From positions 1 through 64,000 of the forward strand of contig JAATGQ010000142.1 of assembly GCA_015654595.1 (NCBI GenBank): 64,000 nt of DNA, given 5' to 3'. Shown here piece after piece: positions 45,600 to 55,117 of this stretch. A model generated the notes under the pieces. The model saw nothing but the letters and a program-made list of their open reading frames with translations. It had not been told where the DNA came from and ran no database searches. Numbering within the stretch: the first letter of the stretch is position 1; each line of letters opens with the position of its first letter. This stretch comes from Chitinophagales bacterium (GTDB lineage: Bacteria > Bacteroidota > Bacteroidia > Chitinophagales > Chitinophagaceae). Position numbers and translations under genes: made by a program.

Positions 45600-47393
45600 T
45601 TGTCATTTCAACATCTCAATCTAATTGAGCCTTTGTTAAAAGCATTGGACAATGAGGGTTATACTACCCCTACGCCAATCCAGCAGCAGGCCATACCTCA
45701 CCTGCTTAACCGTCAGGATCTCCTGGGTTGTGCGCAAACCGGCACCGGTAAGACGGCAGCTTTTTCTCTTCCAATTCTTCAATTGATGTGCGAGGATATG
45801 GCCGGCATCAAAGAACATACGATTTCGGCAGCCGTACGCCCGATCAGCGCTCTTATTCTCACGCCAACGCGTGAACTGGCCATACAGATCGGCGATAGTA
45901 TTGCAGCTTATGGCCGCCATACAGGGATCAGACACCTGGTCATCTTTGGCGGAGTACCCCAGCACGCACAAGTACAGGCCTTGCAAAAAGGTACAGACAT
46001 CCTGATTGCAACACCGGGAAGATTACTCGACCTGATGGACCAGCGTTTTATCAGCCTGAAAGATATCCGGTATTTTGTACTGGATGAGGCGGACAGAATG
46101 CTGGATATGGGCTTTATCCACGACGTTCGCAAGGTGCTGACTAAGCTTCCTCCCAAACGTCAGTCCTTGTTCTTCTCCGCGACGATGCCGCCGGAGATAC
46201 AGAAGCTGGCGGATACCATCCTTGTCAATCCTGCCAAGGTTGAAGTAACACCGGTTTCTTCAACAGCCGAGACGATCCAGCAATCGATCTATTTTGTCGA
46301 GAAGAAAGACAAACGATCCTTGTTGCTGCACATCCTGAAGAGCAGTTCTATTCCAACTGCACTGGTTTTTACACGCACCAAACACGGCGCCGATAAGGTA
46401 GCCCAGGGTTTAACGCGGGCGGGTATCCGCGCAGAAGCGATCCATGGAAATAAATCGCAGAACGCAAGACAACGGGCCTTACATAATTTCAAGAACCGGC
46501 AGACCAGGATCCTGGTTGCGACCGATATTGCAGCCCGTGGGATCGATATCGACGAGCTTACGCACGTGATCAATTTTGAATTGCCAAACGTACCAGAAAC
46601 GTATGTTCACCGTATCGGAAGAACCGGCAGAGCAGGCGCCAATGGGACCGCGCTTTCTTTCTGCGATGCAGAAGAAAAGGAATACCTGCGGGATATTCAG
46701 AAGCTGATCGCCAGACAAATACCTGTTGTCGAAGATCATCCGCATGCCATGCACGGAGGCTCCCTGAACACCGCAGTTCCGGCAGCAGGCTCCGGACCGT
46801 CTGATCCTTCTGGTAATAACAGACGGAATGATGGCCGCAGTAACCCGCGCAGAGAAGGTGGAAACCAACAAGGCCGCAGCAACAATCCGGGTCGTAACGG
46901 TGGACAGCAGCAGGGACGTAACAATGCGTCTCAGCCGGGACGCGGCGGCAGCCAGCAACAACGTCGCGACGGCAATCAGAACAACAACAGTCGCAGCGCA
47001 GACCCCGCACGCAAGCATGCCCCCGTACAACCTCTGCAAAACGAGCAGCCGATCATAGCCGGGGATCAGGACGACTTTATCGAAAAGCGTATAGCTGAAC
47101 AGCAGCAGCGTAAAACCGTTGAGCAAAATCAGCAGCAGCGTCCCCCGAAACAGGAAAACCAACAAGACGTAGAGCAGCCAGCCAGGGAAAAACGCCCGGA
47201 GCAACAGCTCAGTCCTGAAAAGCGGGAAAAACAAGGCGCTCTCCATGGCGGCGAAAAACGTCCCGAACAACGGAAAGTAAAGCCGAACCCGGGACAGATG
47301 CCTTCGCCGGCCTTTAAGAAAGACGTTAAGGCCTCCACCGACGACGATTTTCCTTTCCAGGTAAATCAGAGCGCCGGCGACGAGCGCTGGTAA
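45600..47393 (+). CDS. DEAD-box RNA helicase (RhlE-like)
   Basis: This ATP-dependent RNA helicase unwinds RNA duplexes in ribosome assembly or RNA decay. The start chosen is TTG at 45600, giving [15 protein letters not shown] as the first residues, the usual beginning of Bacteroidota RhlE proteins; a further in-frame TTG at 45558 is less likely. Motifs in order are Q-motif [19 protein letters not shown], Ia [20 protein letters not shown], and [12 protein letters not shown]. The helicase core ends near residue 375. The last 220 residues are a low-complexity tail rich in Gln, Asn, Arg, Gly and Pro, probably disordered and RNA-binding. Confidence 0.93.
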   Translation: MSFQHLNLIEPLLKALDNEGYTTPTPIQQQAIPHLLNRQDLLGCAQTGTGKTAAFSLPILQLMCEDMAGIKEHTISAAVRPISALILTPTRELAIQIGDSIAAYGRHTGIRHLVIFGGVPQHAQVQALQKGTDILIATPGRLLDLMDQRFISLKDIRYFVLDEADRMLDMGFIHDVRKVLTKLPPKRQSLFFSATMPPEIQKLADTILVNPAKVEVTPVSSTAETIQQSIYFVEKKDKRSLLLHILKSSSIPTALVFTRTKHGADKVAQGLTRAGIRAEAIHGNKSQNARQRALHNFKNRQTRILVATDIAARGIDIDELTHVINFELPNVPETYVHRIGRTGRAGANGTALSFCDAEEKEYLRDIQKLIARQIPVVEDHPHAMHGGSLNTAVPAAGSGPSDPSGNNRRNDGRSNPRREGGNQQGRSNNPGRNGGQQQGRNNASQPGRGGSQQQRRDGNQNNNSRSADPARKHAPVQPLQNEQPIIAGDQDDFIEKRIAEQQQRKTVEQNQQQRPPKQENQQDVEQPAREKRPEQQLSPEKREKQGALHGGEKRPEQRKVKPNPGQMPSPAFKKDVKASTDDDFPFQVNQSAGDERW

Positions 47394-47468
47394 GCCACGG
47401 CTTGCCCGATCGTACCGTCCCAGCGCAATGCAACTGCTGGTAAAGCAGATCAAATGGGCAATTTTGCC

Positions 47469-47476
47469 TAATTTAG
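47469..47476 (+). promoter_or_regulatory. TAATTTAG element just before the GH19 gene
   Basis: TAATTTAG differs from TAnnTTTG at one base and ends 5 nt before the ATG at 47482. The same octamer lies 5 nt before yqgE (22934-22941) and upstream of queA (19305-19312). Confidence 0.35.
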
Positions 47477-47481
47477 ACGAC

Positions 47482-48300
47482 ATGAAAACATTTTTTTTCA
47501 TACTCGTCATGAGCATAGGGCTTGGATGGACAACGGTTCCCTTCTCTCCTTCCGGAGAGACAGGCATAGCCTCCTGGTTTTCAAGAACGGAATACGAGCG
47601 TTTCTTTCCGCATCATAACGCACTATATAGCTACGATGCCTTTGTAAAGGCTGCCGCCAGCTTCCCTTTATTTGCCGGAGAAGGTTCTCCGGAAGTACGT
47701 AGACGGGAGCTGGCGGCTTTTTTTGCCCATGCCGCACACGAGACGACAAACGGCGGCCCCGGCTCTCCGGGCGGAGAATTTGCATGGGGACTTTTTTATA
47801 CGGAAGAGCAGGGCTGTAGCGGTGGAAAATGCGCGGTATACAATACAGGAGGTACCAGCATTTATAAACCGGCCCCTGGCAAAAATTACTATGGCCGCGG
47901 ACCACTTCAATTGAGCTATGCCTATAATTATGGATTGGCTGGCGCCGAACTGGGCCTTCCCTTGCTGGAAAAGCCCGAACTGGTCAGTCACGATGGCGTA
48001 GCATCCTTCCGATCCGCTCTCTGGTTTTGGATGCGTACACAGACACCAAAGCCTTCCTGCCACGACGTGATCTGCGGTAAATGGCAGCCTTCGGCAGACG
48101 ATCTTCGCCAGGGCCGTAAACCAGGCTTTGGTATGACCATCAATATTATAAATGGCGGTATAGAGTGTAAGGGACAGTCGGCCGGGATCAAGGCAAACCG
48201 AGCCGATCGGATCGGGTTTTACAAGCGATTCGCCGGCTTCTTGCACGTCCCTGTCGAAAACGATTGTGATTGCGCGGAAATGGCCCCTTATAGCAATTAG
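47482..48300 (+). CDS. GH19 chitinase, exported
   Basis: GH19 enzymes cut beta-1,4 bonds in chitin or related GlcNAc polymers with inversion. The start chosen is ATG 47482, where a signal peptide begins (MKTFFFILVMSIGLGW); the longer frame from 47428 would bury it. The 272-residue product has the catalytic Glu in FFAHAAHETTNG, the second catalytic Glu in GLFYTEEQG, and the substrate-cleft motif NYYGRGPLQLSYAYNYG. Paired cysteines (CSGGKC, CHDVIC) fit an extracytoplasmic protein. It lies 23 bp before a glycosyltransferase gene. It may degrade chitin or act as a lytic enzyme on cell walls. Confidence 0.93.
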   Translation: MKTFFFILVMSIGLGWTTVPFSPSGETGIASWFSRTEYERFFPHHNALYSYDAFVKAAASFPLFAGEGSPEVRRRELAAFFAHAAHETTNGGPGSPGGEFAWGLFYTEEQGCSGGKCAVYNTGGTSIYKPAPGKNYYGRGPLQLSYAYNYGLAGAELGLPLLEKPELVSHDGVASFRSALWFWMRTQTPKPSCHDVICGKWQPSADDLRQGRKPGFGMTINIINGGIECKGQSAGIKANRADRIGFYKRFAGFLHVPVENDCDCAEMAPYSN

Positions 48301-48323
48301 CGAGATCATCCTATTATTGCATT

Positions 48324-49511
48324 ATGAATCGTACGAACCGAAGTATTTCCCGCATCTGGCAAACGCATTCTCTTTCAATCGTTTTAATTGGTTATGCACT
48401 GATCTCCGTGATCGCCGCCATACAGGGGCTGTCAGCCGGCCCCAAGATCTATGTCCCCGGCGGCCGGCCTTATATCGACTATAACAACTACCGTATCTTC
48501 AAATTCTCTTTTTATCACCTGGTTCAGGGAAGGGATATCTACCAGTTATTTCCCGATGATCATTGGGATCTGTATAAATACAGCCCGGCCTTTGCACTCT
48601 GTTTCGGGCTCCTGTCCTGGATGCCGGACGTGATAGGATTGGTACTCTGGAACCTGATCAATTCTCTCTGTCTTTTCTGGGGGATCAAACTCCTCCCCGG
48701 GATCAGCGACATCAAAAAGAGCTGGCTGCTGCTCTTCTGCCTGCTGGAAATGCTGCTGTCGATCCAGAACACGCAAAGCAATGGATTGATGGCCGGGTTG
48801 ATCGTATTAGCTTTCGCCCTTGCCGAAAAACAAAAGTATGCTTTGTCAACCCTTTGCGTTGTCTTCTCGTTCTATATAAAGCTCTACGGAGCCATCGCTT
48901 TCCTGCTGTATCTTTTCTATCCCGGCAAAGGAAAGATCGCAGGCTGGTCCATCTTTTGGATGGTCTTCTTTGCGCTGGTGCCGTTGATCGTCGTTTCGCC
49001 GCATCAGCTTGGCTTCTTGTACCAGAGCTGGGGACACTTACTGGCCGACGACCAGTCAGCATCGATCGGACTTTCTGTAATGGGTCTTATGGAAAGCTGG
49101 TGGCAGTCAACGAGCTCTAAGAACGTCGTCACACTGGCAGGCCTTATCCTGTTGCTGATCCCGTCGATCCGTGTTTCGCAATATAAAGATCTGTCATGGC
49201 GGCTGCTTTATCTGGCCTCTGTGCTGATCTGGATGGTGATCTTTAATCACAAGGCAGAATCACCGACCTTTATCATCGTGATGAGCGGCATCGGAATCTG
49301 GTATTTTTCACAGCAACCCACTACGACAAATATCATTCTGCTGATCCTATCCTTTTTGCTGATTACGATGTCGGTATCGGACCTTGTGCCTTCGGGCGTA
49401 CGAAATGGATTTATCCGCCCCTATGGCATCAAAGCCGTAATGGGCATTGTGATCTGGGCAAAAGTGTGGTATGAACAGTTGTTCCGAAAACAAGCAGCTC
49501 CCGCAATATGA
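48324..49511 (+). CDS. GT87-like (DUF2029) polytopic glycosyltransferase
   Basis: This 395-residue integral membrane protein has about ten hydrophobic segments and the layout of GT-C glycosyltransferases of family 87 (alpha-mannosyl- or arabinofuranosyltransferases using polyprenyl-phosphate sugars). The first loop contains IDYNNYRIFKFSFYHLVQGRDIYQLF split over residues 51-76, where the family's acidic catalytic residue is expected (Asp52 in PYIDYNN), and DLYKYSPAFALCFG. Donor and acceptor are unknown. The stop overlaps the UbiA start as ATGA, so the two are translationally coupled. Confidence 0.85.
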   Translation: MNRTNRSISRIWQTHSLSIVLIGYALISVIAAIQGLSAGPKIYVPGGRPYIDYNNYRIFKFSFYHLVQGRDIYQLFPDDHWDLYKYSPAFALCFGLLSWMPDVIGLVLWNLINSLCLFWGIKLLPGISDIKKSWLLLFCLLEMLLSIQNTQSNGLMAGLIVLAFALAEKQKYALSTLCVVFSFYIKLYGAIAFLLYLFYPGKGKIAGWSIFWMVFFALVPLIVVSPHQLGFLYQSWGHLLADDQSASIGLSVMGLMESWWQSTSSKNVVTLAGLILLLIPSIRVSQYKDLSWRLLYLASVLIWMVIFNHKAESPTFIIVMSGIGIWYFSQQPTTTNIILLILSFLLITMSVSDLVPSGVRNGFIRPYGIKAVMGIVIWAKVWYEQLFRKQAAPAI

Positions 49512-50383
49512 AAAAAGGGTCTTCATCGACGATGCAATTGCTAAGACTACCTTTTTCTTTCTTCCTGGCGCCAGTGTATTGGTTTGCGCTAAGCCAGGTA
49601 GTAGAAAGGGACTGGGGCAGGTCATTGCTGATCTTTTTTATTCTCCATCTGCTGGTCTATCCCGCCAGCAATGGCTACAACAGCTATATGGATCGGGATA
49701 CGACGCCTATCGGCGGCTTGGAGCATCCCCAGCAGCCTACGCGGCAGCTTTTCCAGGTCACTTTATGGATGGATATAGCGGCGCTGGCGTTTGGCTTCCT
49801 GCTGGGTCTCTATTTCGTAACAGGTCTGGTCATCTATATTCTGGCTTCCCGCGCTTATAGTTACCGGGGTATCCGGTTGAAAAAATACCCTTTCCTTGGA
49901 TGGCTGACAGTCATCAGCTGCCAGGGAGCGCTTATCTTCTTTCTTGTCTACCAGGGCGCTCATCCTGCCGCACAGACAGCCGCCAGCCTCCAGGTACCCG
50001 TGGAAGCCATGATCGCCTGCAGCTTATTATTGGGCGGCTTTTATCCGTTAACCCAGGTCTATCAGCATGCGGCGGACCGGCAGGATGGCGTGCGAACGAT
50101 GAGCATGCTGCTTGGATACAGGGGCACCTTTTTATTTGCCGGTTTGTTTTACCTGGCAGCCTTTCTTTTGCTAGGTCACTATTTCTTCTTGAACTATCTG
50201 GGGACGAAAGAATTTATCGCGCTGGCAACCTGTATGAGTCCCGTTGCCGTTGTATTTGTGATTTGGGCGGTAAAAGTCTGGAACAACCCGGAGCAGGCAA
50301 ATTACAGAAATACGATGCGGATGAACCTGCTCGCATCAGCCTGTACCAATGCCGGTTTTATCGCCGTTCTGATCATGAGCTAA
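49508..50383 (+). CDS. UbiA-family prenyltransferase
   Basis: This 291-residue membrane protein has eight or nine hydrophobic segments and the two Asp motifs of UbiA prenyltransferases: NGYNSYMDRDTTPIGG near residues 58-73 (the first Asp of NDxxDxxxD is replaced by Ser) and YQHAADRQDGVRT near 190. UbiA enzymes move a prenyl chain to an aromatic or phospho-sugar acceptor. Two contexts are possible: with the coupled GT87-like gene, by analogy to polyprenyl-phospho-sugar pathways, or with the following polyketide genes, prenylating their aromatic product. The second is favoured because UbiA beside type III PKS recurs in Bacteroidota as I recall. Confidence 0.85.
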   Translation: MKKGSSSTMQLLRLPFSFFLAPVYWFALSQVVERDWGRSLLIFFILHLLVYPASNGYNSYMDRDTTPIGGLEHPQQPTRQLFQVTLWMDIAALAFGFLLGLYFVTGLVIYILASRAYSYRGIRLKKYPFLGWLTVISCQGALIFFLVYQGAHPAAQTAASLQVPVEAMIACSLLLGGFYPLTQVYQHAADRQDGVRTMSMLLGYRGTFLFAGLFYLAAFLLLGHYFFLNYLGTKEFIALATCMSPVAVVFVIWAVKVWNNPEQANYRNTMRMNLLASACTNAGFIAVLIMS

Positions 50384-50413
50384 GCCGGTTAGCCTCCGTA
50401 TAATAAGCGGCAT

Positions 50414-50441
50414 TTCGGGTGATGCACAAGCATCACCCGAA
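50414..50441. other. Perfect hairpin between ubiA-like and type III PKS genes
   Basis: TTCGGGTGATGC (50414-50425) pairs perfectly with GCATCACCCGAA (50430-50441) around ACAA. No T-run follows, so it may be a weak terminator or an RNA stability element that divides the cluster into two expression units. Confidence 0.5.
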
Positions 50442-50511
50442 GATTTACGCCTTCAGACTTTCGGATGGTCCCGGTTTTGCGGAAAAGTCTTTATAACAAA
50501 ACGATCCCTTT

Positions 50512-51609
50512 GTGAGCAAGATCATTTCAATCGGTACTGCAGTCCCGGCTTATCGGCATCAGCAATCGGCTATCCTCCCCTTTATGCAGCGTATTTATGC
50601 GGCAGGCAGCAATGTAAACAGGAAATTGAAGCATCTTTACGAACAAAGCGGAATCCATACGCGGTATTCGGTCATTCCTGATTATACTTCAGCTATCGGA
50701 GAGTGGCGGTTCTATCCCCCCACAGAAAATCTTTGCCCCTTCCCCTCCCTGGAGCAGCGGATGCATTGGTACCATCAACATGCTGCGCCGTTGTCCCAGA
50801 CCGCGATCGAACGCTGCCTGGATGGGTTAGAGTACGCTTCCTCCATCACGCATCTGATCACTGTCAGCTGCACCGGGATGAGCGCCCCGGGTCTCGATCT
50901 GGAATTGGTCGGAAAATTGGGATTGTCGCCATCCGTATTCCGCACTTCTGTCAATTTTATGGGTTGTTATGCCGCCATCCATGGGCTGAAACTGGCAGAC
51001 GCATTGGTGCGTTCCAGCACTAACGCACGTGTGCTCGTTGTCTGCACGGAATTGTGCACGCTTCATTTTCAGCAGGAGCCAACGCGGGATAATATGTTGT
51101 CCAGCCTTTTGTTTGCAGATGGTTCTGCCGCGGTGTTGGTCGTTCCAGCCGACGATCCCCGGAAAGGGCTGAAATTAACAGGGTTCTATTCCCTGGTCGA
51201 TGCAAAAGGAAAAGACGACATGACCTGGAATCTCTCGGCCGAAGGTTTTCGGATGACACTCTCGGGGTATGTTCCAGACCTGATAAAAAGTGACTTTGCA
51301 AGCCTGGTCGGAGAAGCCCTTTCTCAAAAGGGCACAGCGCCGGAAAAGGTGACGCACTGGTGCATACATCCGGGCGGAAGAAAGATCCTGGACAGCATTC
51401 AGAAAAGCATGGACCTTCCGGAGGACGCACTGAATGCCTGTTACGAGATCCTGGGACAGTATGGCAATATGTCCTCGCCCAGTTTGTTATTTATTTTACA
51501 AAGAATTTGGCAATCGATGGACGATAGCCGCTCTAATTGTATATTCGGAGCAGCTTTTGGTCCGGGGTTGACGATGGAAACCTTTATTGCAGAACCCGTT
51601 GGAATATAG
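50512..51609 (+). CDS. Type III polyketide synthase
   Basis: This 365-residue chalcone-synthase-like enzyme extends an acyl-CoA starter with malonyl-CoA and cyclises the chain. The start is GTG at 50512 (MSKIISIGTAVP). The catalytic triad is visible: Cys152 in NFMGCYAA, His286 in WCIHPGGRK and Asn319 in QYGNMSSPS. SCTGMSAPGLDLEL is another family hallmark. The product may be a resorcinol, pyrone or phloroglucinol; starter length cannot be read. A methyltransferase gene follows 4 bp after the stop and an FAD enzyme after that, which suggests tailoring by methylation and oxidation. Confidence 0.94.
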   Translation: MSKIISIGTAVPAYRHQQSAILPFMQRIYAAGSNVNRKLKHLYEQSGIHTRYSVIPDYTSAIGEWRFYPPTENLCPFPSLEQRMHWYHQHAAPLSQTAIERCLDGLEYASSITHLITVSCTGMSAPGLDLELVGKLGLSPSVFRTSVNFMGCYAAIHGLKLADALVRSSTNARVLVVCTELCTLHFQQEPTRDNMLSSLLFADGSAAVLVVPADDPRKGLKLTGFYSLVDAKGKDDMTWNLSAEGFRMTLSGYVPDLIKSDFASLVGEALSQKGTAPEKVTHWCIHPGGRKILDSIQKSMDLPEDALNACYEILGQYGNMSSPSLLFILQRIWQSMDDSRSNCIFGAAFGPGLTMETFIAEPVGI

Positions 51610-51613
51610 CAAT

Positions 51614-52336
51614 ATGGCCCATGATTTTTCGGTACGAAGCGGCAGAAAAGAGTTGCTCGATCTCCCGCATATCCCTTTTGCCGATATCCGACGCAATATG
51701 TCGGAATTGGAAGTGATCAATTCGACGCTGGGCGGCCATGCGATAAGTATCCGGGGATTCAGGATGCTGGCGGGCAATCGGAAGAAGATACGCATAACAG
51801 AGATTGGGTGCGGAGGCGGAGATAATCTGAAGGCATTGATGCGATATAGTCGTAGGCTTGGGATCGAGGCCAGCGTAACGGGGATCGACAGCAATGCTGA
51901 ATGCATACGGGCAGCCCGGGAAGGATGGAAAGAAGGAGACGCCCGGTGGATCCACGCCGATTACAGGAAGGCAGAACTGGAGGAGCAGCCGGATATCTTG
52001 TTCTCATCCTTGTTCTGCCATCATTTTACCGACGAGGAGCTGGTCGATATGCTGCATTGGATGGATGCCCATTCGGGTTTGGGTTGGTTTATCAACGACC
52101 TTCACCGGCATCCGATGGCTTATCACTCCATCCGGCTGCTCACACGGTGCTTCTCCCGCAGTTACCTCGTAAAGCACGATGCACCGCTGTCAGTCCTGCG
52201 GGGGTTTCAGCGGCAGGAATGGCTGCGATTGCTCGGCCAGGCAGGGCTGGAAGACTATATGCTGCGTTGGCAGTGGGCATTCAGGTGGCTGCTGGTGCGA
52301 AAAAAACAGGAAGGAACAACTGATCAATATGTTTGA
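51614..52336 (+). CDS. SAM-dependent methyltransferase
   Basis: This 240-residue class I methyltransferase has the SAM-binding motif ITEIGCGGGDNLKAL near residue 60, the acidic ribose-binding residue in VTGIDSNAECIRAA, and the motif ILFSSLFCHHFTDEELVDML. The ATG at 51614 is preferred to the TTG at 51587, which lies within the PKS gene. It starts 4 bp after the type III PKS and overlaps the FAD oxidoreductase by 8 bp, so the three genes are co-translated and it probably methylates the polyketide product. Confidence 0.9.
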   Translation: MAHDFSVRSGRKELLDLPHIPFADIRRNMSELEVINSTLGGHAISIRGFRMLAGNRKKIRITEIGCGGGDNLKALMRYSRRLGIEASVTGIDSNAECIRAAREGWKEGDARWIHADYRKAELEEQPDILFSSLFCHHFTDEELVDMLHWMDAHSGLGWFINDLHRHPMAYHSIRLLTRCFSRSYLVKHDAPLSVLRGFQRQEWLRLLGQAGLEDYMLRWQWAFRWLLVRKKQEGTTDQYV

Positions 52337-53453
52337 TGTCACCATCACAGGCGGCGGACTTGCGGGTCTGGCTCTTTCTATCCAGTTAGCACGCGCAGGT
52401 TATAACGTTGCCCTTTTTGAGAAAGACACCTATCCTCATCACAAGGTTTGCGGGGAATATATCAGTCTGGAAAGCTGGAACTTTCTGGAGGAACTGGGCC
52501 TACCCCTTAGCGACTGGAATCTTCCTATCATCAAAAAACTGCTGTTGACAACGGTCGCCGGTCAGACGATCGAACAGGAGCTGCCTTTAGGGGGCTTTGG
52601 GATCAGCCGTTACAAAATAGACGCAGCGCTGGCCGATATCGCTAAGGCGGCAGGGGTTCAACTATACGTAGGCGTGAAAGTGACCGATATCGCTTTTGAC
52701 AGGGATCATTTCAGGATCGAGACAACCGCCGGCGTTTTTGAGTCAAGAGTAGCCTGTGCAGCCTATGGCCGGAGAAGCAACCTGGACATCAAATGGAAAC
52801 GCGATTTTATCCGCAGGAGAGGCCCAAGGCTGAATAATTATGTGGGAGTAAAATACCATGTTCAAGGTCCTTTTCCTGCCGACCTGATCGGTCTGCATCT
52901 CTTTGACAACGGCTATTGTGGTATCTCCCGGGTCGAGGACAACAACTGTTGTCTTTGCTATATGACCAGGGCAAAAAATCTACAGCTTAGCGGGAACTCC
53001 CTGCAAAAAATGGAAAAAGACATCCTAAGCCAAAACCCTTACCTCAAGGAAATATTTTCCAACGCTGATTTTCTTTTCGAACAACCGCTTACGATCTCCC
53101 AGATCAGTTTTGAACCAAGGGGCCAGGTGGAAGAGCATCTTTTGTTCATCGGCGACGCGGCTGGGATGATCCCTCCCCTGTCAGGCAACGGAATGAGCAT
53201 GGCACTCCACGGCAGTAAGATCGCCTTTGGATGTATCGACGCTTATTTAAACGGTCAGATCGCCCGGTATGAAATGGAACAGGAATATACCGACCGATGG
53301 CGCAGACAGATGAACCGACGGCTTTTGGCAGGCCGATTCTTCCAACGGTGGTTCGCCGGCAAGCGCCGAACGAATCTTTTGCTATATTCGTTGAAGCCTT
53401 TCCCGAAATTGGTTTCATTTTTGATTAGTCAGACGCATGGTCAGCCTTTTTAA
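52329..53453 (+). CDS. FAD-dependent oxidoreductase (geranylgeranyl-reductase/monooxygenase-like)
   Basis: This 374-residue flavoprotein has the FAD dinucleotide motif VTITGGGLAGLALSIQLARAG at its N terminus; the start at ATG 52329 places it correctly. KVCGEYIS near residue 40 is the conserved segment of the geranylgeranyl reductase/halogenase-like group, and LFIGDAAGMIPPLSGNGMSMAL near 275-296 is the second FAD-binding motif. It probably hydroxylates or reduces the product of the upstream type III PKS. It overlaps the methyltransferase gene by 8 bp and is the last gene of the run. Confidence 0.9.
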   Translation: MFDVTITGGGLAGLALSIQLARAGYNVALFEKDTYPHHKVCGEYISLESWNFLEELGLPLSDWNLPIIKKLLLTTVAGQTIEQELPLGGFGISRYKIDAALADIAKAAGVQLYVGVKVTDIAFDRDHFRIETTAGVFESRVACAAYGRRSNLDIKWKRDFIRRRGPRLNNYVGVKYHVQGPFPADLIGLHLFDNGYCGISRVEDNNCCLCYMTRAKNLQLSGNSLQKMEKDILSQNPYLKEIFSNADFLFEQPLTISQISFEPRGQVEEHLLFIGDAAGMIPPLSGNGMSMALHGSKIAFGCIDAYLNGQIARYEMEQEYTDRWRRQMNRRLLAGRFFQRWFAGKRRTNLLLYSLKPFPKLVSFLISQTHGQPF

Positions 53454-53538
53454 AGGCCCCCGTGCCCTATATCCCACCGAAAAGCCCACCTGATCCTTAA
53501 CGGTTGCTATTCCATTTGCAAAGAACAAACTAAAGCGG

Positions 53539-54981
53539 ATGAAAAGAGCCTATCTGGGCATTTTAGCGGGTATAATCGGTTGGTTTAGCGTTCAGGCGCA
53601 GGATTATCACGCCATTGAAGGATCGCCATACGCCGGTTCTCTGGGTGTTGCAAACAATCCGGCCTCGATCCTCAGTACGCCTTACCCCTGGGATCTTACT
53701 ATATTTTCCACACAGCTGACGACAACGTCCAATGCACTCTATCTCAGCGACCTGTCTTATCTGGGAGGGGGCGGCAATACGGATGTGCACGGCACAGCCG
53801 GCAATTTCAAACGGTATGCAGCCATCAATTATAATATTCATTTATTAAATGCGCGGATCGGCCTTGGCCGCAAACAAGCCATTTCCTTTGGCGCCAATCT
53901 CCGAACCTATGGACAGGTTCGTACCGGCAAGGTCAATTACAACGATTCGATGGTGGATATGAATCAATTCTTTAACCAGAATCCGAATACGACCTACCAG
54001 GCCTGGATGGCCACGAGCAGCTGGCTGGAGCTATATGGAACGTATAGCCGAACGGTATGGGATGGGCCTTCCAGCCGCCTCAACGTCGGCGCGACATTAA
54101 AACTCATGAGGGGAATCTCCGGCGCCTTTCTCCAACTGTCGAAAGGATCGGTCACGCGGCACGTGGCGGATACGCTGACCTATTATACGATGAACGCGGG
54201 AAGCGCCCGTTATGGATATTCCTCGAACTACGACTACTGGCATGCCGATAATAGCACGACATCCAATATCAACGATTTCCTCGGTCATACCCGCCCAGGA
54301 GCCGCAATGGACTTTGGCGTCGAATACCTTATCCGGGAACAGACCGTACCCATCTTCGGCGAGCCCGACGACTATTTCGACTACAAATGGAAATTTGACA
54401 TCAGTCTGCTGGACGTCGGTTTCAATACGTATGCGTATGGCTCGCAAAGCCGCGCCGCCAGCAACCCAAAGAACACGGTATCGGATTATGATCTGAATCA
54501 GAAGTTCAACAATACGGCAAACCTGGCTGGTTTCAACGACAGCCTTGCCACCATCGTCAACTCGATCAGCCGGTTGAGCGGCACATTCAAAGTGTGGAAT
54601 CCTGCACGCCTGGTTGTAAACGTCGACAAACCACTCGAAAATCATTTTGCCGTCAACGCCAACCTCTCGCTTAACCTCGGACACAACAACTACACCTCCA
54701 AAACTTATTTTACGGATGCCATTACGCTGGCTACGATTACACCTCGTTGGGAAACAAGGAAATGGGGCGCCTACCTGCCGATAGAAGTGACGCAGGACGG
54801 AAAGGTCTGGATCGGCGGCGCCGTCAAGGCCGGACCAGTGTTGCTTGGAATCCACAACTGGGCAACGGTTTTCTCCAAAAACAAGATCCTGAACGGCGGC
54901 TTTTATCTCGCCATCACCATTCGCAGCAAAAAAGACTACGAACTCAAGGAAGACAAAATGTACACCTGCCCCAAACTTTAA
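53539..54981 (+). CDS. Predicted outer-membrane beta-barrel protein (DUF5723-like)
   Basis: This 480-residue protein has a signal peptide (LGILAGIIGWFSVQAQ) and alternating polar/hydrophobic strands rich in Gly, Tyr and Asn through its length, as in outer-membrane barrels. The beginning, SPYAGSLGVANNPASIL, resembles the PorV/FadL-like and DUF5723 proteins of Bacteroidota, and the last part (GGFYLAITIRSKKDYEL) looks like a closing strand. No function is assigned. It stands alone, 85 bp after the oxidoreductase. Confidence 0.75.
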   Translation: MKRAYLGILAGIIGWFSVQAQDYHAIEGSPYAGSLGVANNPASILSTPYPWDLTIFSTQLTTTSNALYLSDLSYLGGGGNTDVHGTAGNFKRYAAINYNIHLLNARIGLGRKQAISFGANLRTYGQVRTGKVNYNDSMVDMNQFFNQNPNTTYQAWMATSSWLELYGTYSRTVWDGPSSRLNVGATLKLMRGISGAFLQLSKGSVTRHVADTLTYYTMNAGSARYGYSSNYDYWHADNSTTSNINDFLGHTRPGAAMDFGVEYLIREQTVPIFGEPDDYFDYKWKFDISLLDVGFNTYAYGSQSRAASNPKNTVSDYDLNQKFNNTANLAGFNDSLATIVNSISRLSGTFKVWNPARLVVNVDKPLENHFAVNANLSLNLGHNNYTSKTYFTDAITLATITPRWETRKWGAYLPIEVTQDGKVWIGGAVKAGPVLLGIHNWATVFSKNKILNGGFYLAITIRSKKDYELKEDKMYTCPKL

Positions 54982-55082
54982 ATAACCGGCAAATCGATTC
55001 TCTTACGCATAAACCCAACCCATAACCGATTATGAGATCACAACTCATTTCCATTATCCATCCAAAATAAACTTTCAAATAA

Positions 55083-55098
55083 TTCTGAAAATTCAGAA
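55083..55098. promoter_or_regulatory. 16-bp palindromic operator before the GbsR-like gene
   Basis: TTCTGAA-AA-TTCAGAA is a perfect inverted repeat, 20 bp before the ATG at 55118. A 14-of-16 copy, TTCTGAAAGTTCAAAA, lies at 55701-55716 before the decayed desaturase gene. The size and placement suit a dimeric MarR/GbsR regulator acting on both genes. Confidence 0.65.
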
Positions 55099-55117
55099 AA
55101 AGAACCGACCTTTGGTT

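Noticed and set aside
46479-47567. Minus-strand frame of 362 codons over the helicase tail
   Set aside because: The Gln/Arg-rich tail gives open antisense frames by composition; its Leu/Val-rich translation is not a real membrane protein.
50512-53453. Reading the PKS cluster as flexirubin or dialkylresorcinol synthesis
   Set aside because: Those pathways use FabH/FabB-like ketosynthases and many carrier-protein genes, none of which is present here.
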